35,471 nucleotides of DNA from Lachnospiraceae bacterium. Lineage in GTDB: Bacteria; Bacillota; Clostridia; Lachnospirales; Lachnospiraceae. Position numbers and translations under genes: made by a program. A model generated the notes under the pieces. That model had not been told where the DNA came from. It did not search any database and saw only the letters and a program-made list of their open reading frames with translations. Below are positions 31,072 to 35,471 of the stretch, piece after piece. The stretch is taken from positions 1-35,471 of the forward strand of contig JAKSSF010000026.1 in assembly GCA_024403235.1 (NCBI GenBank). Reading direction: 5' to 3'. The stretch's first letter is position 1. Each line of letters opens with the position of its first letter.

Positions 31072-34000
31072 ATGAATAGTGTTGATAAAATATTTAAAGA
31101 TAGATTAATAGCAAATTATTTGTCAAAGGTATCAAGAACAGATATTAAAGATTTTGAAGCTAAATGGACCATATTAAAGAAATGGAAAATATCTTGTGAA
31201 ACAGGGAATCTGGAAAAAACTAAAGAAACTTCCATTCAAGGCTTATTTTTTGTACAGGTATTTGAAGAGGTTCTTGGTTATGAAACAACCACTAAATCAG
31301 AAGGAGATATTTATAATCAGATTCAAGAATATAACAGTTATCTGGATGCAAGTGAAGCAGACGGAGCTTTTGGATTCTTTTCAAAATCAACAAGTGAAAA
31401 GAAAGTTCGGGTAGTTATTGAATTAAAAGATGCAAAGAAATCACTTGATAAAAAGCAAAATAGAAGTAGTCATCAAACACCTGTGGAACAAGGATTTACA
31501 TATGCAAATAAGAATGGTTCTAAATGTGGATGGGTTATTGTATCTAATTTTGTAGAAACAAGACTTTATAAGAGTTCATCATCATGCGAGTATGAAGTTT
31601 TTGATATTCGTAAAATGGATAATGAAGCCGATTTTTTGCGTTTTTATTTCATGTTGTGTAAAGATAATCTTATTGGTGATGGTACAGGTAAATCTGTAAT
31701 TGATAGCTTATATGAAGAAAACGAAGCAATGGGAATATCTATCTCCAATGATTTTTATAGAACATATAAGGCAATAAGAAATAATTTATATAATAATTTA
31801 AAGGAATTAAATCTCAATTGTGATGAATTAATGCTATTTACTAAAACACAGAAGATAATGGATAGATTTACTTTTATATGTTTTTGTGAAGATTGTGGTT
31901 TGCTGCCACAAAATATATTTAAAAGTTTAATCGAAGCATCACATAAAAGCTTTACCGTAATGCCTAATAAACTATGGAGTGAATTAAAAGGTTTATTTAT
32001 GGCGATAGACCAAGGTAATCCACCTATGAACATTAATAAGTACAATGGTGGACTATTTAGGCAGGATGCAGAATTAGATTCATTAATTGTTTCTGATGAA
32101 GTATTGGAAAAGTTTCAGATTTTGTCAGATTACGACTTTGGTAGTGATCTTAATGTTAATATTTTAGGACAAATTTTTGAACAGAGCATTGCTGATGTGG
32201 AACAGATAAAAAAAGAAGTAAAAGGTGAGAAAGAATCAAAAAGTAAACGAAAAGATGATGGAATTTTTTATACGCCTTATTATGTTACAAGATATATAGT
32301 TGAACAGACTGTTGGAGTATATTTAAACAATAAAAAAGAACAATTAAAAAAGCTGATTTTTAGAGATGGCGAGTTTAAAGCGACTGTGAAGCGTAAAAGT
32401 ACAAAGAAAGATAATATCATCAGTATTAAGTCATGGGTCGAAATTCCTGAAGATACAGGTTGCTTAAGCGAAGATGAAGATATGTATAGAAATGCTGTTA
32501 TTATGCTTCACCAAACCTATTGGAACATGTACGAAGATGTGTTAAAAAATATTAAAATTTGTGATCCGGCTTGTGGTAGTGGGGCTTTTTTAAATCAGTG
32601 TTTTGATTTCTTGTACGAAGAAATGAACTTTGTTTTGGATATGAAATATTCATATGATGGACAGTTTTTTTTATTTGATATCGATAAAGAAATTCTTCAA
32701 AATAATCTTTATGGAGTGGATATAAATCCTGAAAGTGTAGAAATAACAAAGCTTGCTTTATGGCTTAAGACTGCTAAAAGAAATCAGACGCTTGCAGCAC
32801 TCGATAATAATATAAAATGTGGTAATTCTATTATTGCAGATAGTTCTGTTGTAAGTAATGCATTTAATTGGCAAGAAGAATTTCCAGATGTATTTGAAGC
32901 AGGAGGATTTGATGTAATAATTGGTAATCCACCGTACGGTGCAAAATTAGATCAAATACAAAAAGATTATTTAACAGAAAAATATATTACAACAGAATAT
33001 AATTTTGATACATATAAAACATTTTTTGAATTAGGGTTAAGTATATTAAAGTCAAATGGATATTTAGGTTATATTACACCAAATACTTTTTTTGCATTGG
33101 AAAAGGGCGCTAACAAATTAAGGAAATTTTTATTTGATAAACATACATTATGCAGAATTGTTGAAGTATATAATGTATTCCCAGATGCCATTGTTGAACC
33201 AGTTATAACAGTATTTAAAAAGGTTGCACCTAAAAATGAACTATTTACTTCAATTTGTATTCCAAGGAATGTTACACTTTCTTCGACCTTTTTAAATGAG
33301 GGTATAGAAAACGATTACGCACAAAATGATTTAAAGAAAGATAAACAATATATTTTTAATTATCGATCATCGAAAGAAAGTCAAGAGATTTGCACCAAGA
33401 TGAAACAATATGCAAGGCTTGATACACTATTTGATGTTATGACGGGCTCAAAACCATACCAAGAAGGAAAAGGAATACCGCCACAGACAAAGGAAATAAA
33501 GGAATCAAAACCATATACAGGATTTGAAAAAATAGATGATACATGGGTTCCATATATGCGAGGACGTTCTATTAGCAGATATTGTAACAGATGGAATAGT
33601 AACAAAGAATATATTAAATATGGGGTATGGCTGGCAGAACCAAGAAATCCAGAAGTATTTGCGGGCAAAAAGATATTTATTAGGCAAACAGGTGACAGTT
33701 TAATCGCTGAATATGATGAGGGTAACGTTAGTAATAATACACTTCATTCGATTTATCCACTTGCTAGTAATAAAGATGTTAATTTGTTTTATTTACTGGG
33801 CTTACTAAATTCAAAGTTATTAAATTGGTATCATCAAACAGAAAACTACCTTGAATTAGGCAAACCAATGGCTGAGGTAAAAGGAATATATATTAAAAAA
33901 TTACCTATTGCTATTGGAACAGATGAACAAAAAAAACAGGTTGAACAATATGTAATAGGATTAATGGAAGCTTGTCAAAGCAAGTATGACGAAAAATATA

Positions 34001-34296
34001 AATTTATTCATTATATCGAAAGTACATACGAGCCTAAAACTATTAGTGAAAAATTAGAAGATTTTGAATTGCTAACATTCAAAAATTTCGTTGCCGAGTT
34101 AAAAAAACAAAAGGTAAATCTTTCTTCTTCACAACAAATAGAGTTATTAAGCAGTTTTGAAGAATATGTTTCATCTATAAACAATAAGGATAAACAAATC
34201 AAAGTAAAACAAGATTTGTTAGATACGCTTATTTTAGATATATATGAAATTCCAGAAGATAGACGAGGTATTATTGATTTTGAAATAATAACATAG
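31072..34296 (+). CDS. Type IIG-like restriction-modification enzyme (Eco57I family)
   Basis: Start at ATG 31072, with GAGGTG at 31061-31066. An in-frame TTG at 31018 lies in the tandem repeats and is less likely. The 1074-residue protein has an N-terminal PD-(D/E)XK-like nuclease (GAFGFF near 95, VVIELKDAKK near 116). A helical linker follows, then DDGIFYTPYYVTRYIVEQ, methylase motif I DPACGSGAFL near 498, YGVDINPESVEITKLAL, and motif IV IIGNPPYG near 618. The C-terminal part (about 780-1000) looks like a TaqI/MmeI-type target recognition domain. It should cut and methylate (N6-adenine) DNA as one chain. It is AT-rich compared with the upstream genes, which suggests transfer. Confidence 0.9.
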   Translation: MNSVDKIFKDRLIANYLSKVSRTDIKDFEAKWTILKKWKISCETGNLEKTKETSIQGLFFVQVFEEVLGYETTTKSEGDIYNQIQEYNSYLDASEADGAFGFFSKSTSEKKVRVVIELKDAKKSLDKKQNRSSHQTPVEQGFTYANKNGSKCGWVIVSNFVETRLYKSSSSCEYEVFDIRKMDNEADFLRFYFMLCKDNLIGDGTGKSVIDSLYEENEAMGISISNDFYRTYKAIRNNLYNNLKELNLNCDELMLFTKTQKIMDRFTFICFCEDCGLLPQNIFKSLIEASHKSFTVMPNKLWSELKGLFMAIDQGNPPMNINKYNGGLFRQDAELDSLIVSDEVLEKFQILSDYDFGSDLNVNILGQIFEQSIADVEQIKKEVKGEKESKSKRKDDGIFYTPYYVTRYIVEQTVGVYLNNKKEQLKKLIFRDGEFKATVKRKSTKKDNIISIKSWVEIPEDTGCLSEDEDMYRNAVIMLHQTYWNMYEDVLKNIKICDPACGSGAFLNQCFDFLYEEMNFVLDMKYSYDGQFFLFDIDKEILQNNLYGVDINPESVEITKLALWLKTAKRNQTLAALDNNIKCGNSIIADSSVVSNAFNWQEEFPDVFEAGGFDVIIGNPPYGAKLDQIQKDYLTEKYITTEYNFDTYKTFFELGLSILKSNGYLGYITPNTFFALEKGANKLRKFLFDKHTLCRIVEVYNVFPDAIVEPVITVFKKVAPKNELFTSICIPRNVTLSSTFLNEGIENDYAQNDLKKDKQYIFNYRSSKESQEICTKMKQYARLDTLFDVMTGSKPYQEGKGIPPQTKEIKESKPYTGFEKIDDTWVPYMRGRSISRYCNRWNSNKEYIKYGVWLAEPRNPEVFAGKKIFIRQTGDSLIAEYDEGNVSNNTLHSIYPLASNKDVNLFYLLGLLNSKLLNWYHQTENYLELGKPMAEVKGIYIKKLPIAIGTDEQKKQVEQYVIGLMEACQSKYDEKYKFIHYIESTYEPKTISEKLEDFELLTFKNFVAELKKQKVNLSSSQQIELLSSFEEYVSSINNKDKQIKVKQDLLDTLILDIYEIPEDRRGIIDFEIIT

Positions 34297-34314
34297 TTTT
34301 GTAATTGTATATAA

Positions 34315-34342
34315 AAAAATCCAGACATCGACTGGAGTTTTT
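34315..34342 (+). terminator. Weak terminator after the restriction-modification gene
   Basis: AAAAATCCAG, loop ACATCGA, CTGGA-G-TTTTT folds with a 5-bp core and A-T extension around one bulged G, and ends in five T. It separates the enzyme gene from the DUF3644 gene. Confidence 0.5.
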
Positions 34343-34358
34343 ATGAAATGTTATATTT

Positions 34359-34375
34359 AACAGACACTGTCTGTT
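34359..34375. promoter_or_regulatory. 17-bp perfect palindrome before the DUF3644 gene
   Basis: AACAGACA-C-TGTCTGTT has 8-bp arms with a single central base. A TATATT at 34353-34358 touches its left arm, so it could be an operator at a promoter. It lies 39 bp before the DUF3644 start. No separate controller (C) protein gene is seen. Confidence 0.5.
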
Positions 34376-34414
34376 GAATTTGTTTGGTATTGGGAAAAAG
34401 GGGGACAGTGATTA

Positions 34415-35368
34415 TTGATTCAAGACAAACTACTAGAAAAATCAAAAGAAGCCTTTGTGATGGCTATCGAGATTTATAATAAGCCAACAATTAAATATAG
34501 AGTTGAAGGTTTTAGTTTCTTCATTTGTAATGCTTGGGAATTAATGTTAAAAGCTTATATGATTAATAAGTTTGGTGAAGAAAGTATTTATTATAAAGAT
34601 AATAAAGATAGAACAATTACATTGGAGAATTGTCTTCAGAAAGTTATTACAAATGAGAAAGCACCTCTTAGAAGGAATCTTGCAAAGATTATTGAACTGA
34701 GAAATACAAGCACTCATTTTGTAACCGAAGAATATGAAATGATTTATATTCCGTTATTTCAAGCGTGTATTTTAAACTTTATCGAAAAGATGCAGGAATT
34801 TCATGGTGTAGATATGACGGAAGTTATTCCGCAGAACTTCTTGACTCTTGCTGTCAGTATGAAAGCACTTGATGAAAATGTGATTAGAGCTAAATATCCA
34901 GAAGAGATTGCAAATAAAATGATGTCAACAGATGCGCAATTAAGACCTATGATTGAAGAGAACAATCAGGGATTTGCAATTAAAATTGAGCATTTGCATT
35001 TCATTACGAAAGATAAGAATCAGGCCACTTCGTTTGTACATGTAGATAAAAATGCGGAAACTGGTGTAAAGATTATAAAGGAATTAAAGGATCCTAATAA
35101 TACACACAAATATACGATGAAGACGGCGTTAAAAGAAATCAATCGTAGATTGCAATCAGAAGGTATTGAGTTAGAGGTTAATCAATATATTTTTGGATTG
35201 TTTACAAAGGTGTATGGAATAAAAGAAAATGAAAAATTTTGTTATGTTCACAGGCAGTATGCACAGCCGTCATATACATATTCTATGCAAGCGATAGAGT
35301 TGGTTGTAAATGAGATATTGAAAGATCCAGAAAATATAGTTGAGAATCTAAAAAAGGCAAAAAAATAA
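34415..35368 (+). CDS. DUF3644 domain protein, likely defence-associated
   Basis: The start is TTG 34415, with AGGGGG at 34400-34404 about 10 bp upstream. The N-terminus (LLEKSKEAFVMAIEIYNKPT) and GFSFFICNAWELMLKAYMIN are the DUF3644 hallmark. Residues 85-105 (RNLAKIIELRNTSTHF) look like a HEPN-like helix with an R-x4-6-H pattern. HEPN proteins are often RNases in defence systems. From about 180 the C-terminal half is unrecognised (LHFITKDKNQATSFVHVDK). The stop is at 35366-35368. Its position after a restriction-modification enzyme supports a phage-defence role, but that is inference. Confidence 0.75.
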   Translation: MIQDKLLEKSKEAFVMAIEIYNKPTIKYRVEGFSFFICNAWELMLKAYMINKFGEESIYYKDNKDRTITLENCLQKVITNEKAPLRRNLAKIIELRNTSTHFVTEEYEMIYIPLFQACILNFIEKMQEFHGVDMTEVIPQNFLTLAVSMKALDENVIRAKYPEEIANKMMSTDAQLRPMIEENNQGFAIKIEHLHFITKDKNQATSFVHVDKNAETGVKIIKELKDPNNTHKYTMKTALKEINRRLQSEGIELEVNQYIFGLFTKVYGIKENEKFCYVHRQYAQPSYTYSMQAIELVVNEILKDPENIVENLKKAKK

Positions 35369-35471
35369 GCCGACCCCAGGGGCAAAGGAATTCTTGGTTT
35401 ACACCTACTCCCATTCGGGAACCCAGCCTTATCCATCACGAGTTAGCTTATTCATAGTATAGCATATGCAG
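35369..35471. other. Terminal intergenic stretch with a G/C-rich patch
   Basis: No gene was seen. GCCGACCCCAGGGGC at 35369-35383 contains a CCCC-A-GGGG palindrome and shares CCTGGGG and GGGGTC pieces with the REP-like element at 2108-2140 when read on the minus strand. A CTCCCATTCGGGA patch lies at about 35407-35420. No T-run terminator follows the DUF3644 gene within the window. Confidence 0.35.

Noticed and set aside
35384..35471. tRNA gene or attachment site at the right end
   Set aside because: A GGGTTCCCGAATGGGAG stretch on the minus strand recalls a T-arm, but the loop and stem lengths do not fit and no other arm can be folded.

Overview
The window looks like a chromosomal segment of a low-GC, Gram-positive anaerobe of the Clostridia, most likely Lachnospiraceae. 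This placement is an inference. It rests on AGGAG-type ribosome binding sites, TTG and GTG starts, intrinsic terminators, mutS2, a high-molecular-weight rubredoxin, VanW and PilZ proteins, and Clostridia-like protein sequences. No RNA gene, CRISPR array, complete insertion sequence or replication origin was seen.

Layout. 1-3960: the last codons of an AAA-type ATPase, a promoter-like site with a palindrome, glycerate kinase, a HAD phosphatase on the minus strand, a MATE exporter and a 39-residue membrane protein. 3960-9330: an accessory, partly decayed block. It holds a shortened winged-helix gene that runs into a frameshifted RelB/DinJ antitoxin remnant, a BlaI repressor with an M56 metallopeptidase and no beta-lactamase, a divergent small membrane protein, and two diverged direct repeats. 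Each repeat carries the end of a DUF4177 gene, a membrane-anchored protein and a broken pre-toxin HINT domain; dinD and an intact DUF4177 gene lie between them. 9338-16034: a second MATE exporter, flavin reductase-rubredoxin, galactokinase with its own promoter and terminator, a B12-binding radical SAM protein, endonuclease III and a DnaQ-like exonuclease. 15991-21677: a minus-strand anchored protein, then a plus-strand run of a 34-residue membrane protein, VanW protein, AIR-synthase-like protein, Lrp/AsnC regulator, aminotransferase and trmL. 21709-26297: a minus-strand set of mutS2, response regulator and histidine kinase that ends at a long hairpin. 26447-30793: an HtrA-like protein with all three catalytic positions changed, a PilZ protein, a YhaM-type exoribonuclease and the rRNA methylase RlmD. 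30794-35471: four 30-bp tandem repeats, a large single-chain restriction-modification enzyme and a DUF3644 protein, which together look like a small defence locus.

How the genes work together. The housekeeping clusters are compact, with gaps of 1 to 30 bp or 4-8 bp overlaps. The Lrp regulator overlaps the aminotransferase by 4 bp, and the response regulator stop codon touches the kinase start codon. The most unusual parts are three. First, the toxin graveyard, where the two halves of one repeat have diverged at very different rates. Second, the HtrA-like pseudoprotease. Third, the restriction-modification plus DUF3644 pair with its tandem repeats and palindrome. I did not find a complete new system that I could defend from sequence alone. 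The strongest candidates are the BlaI-M56-membrane protein set and the terminal defence locus.
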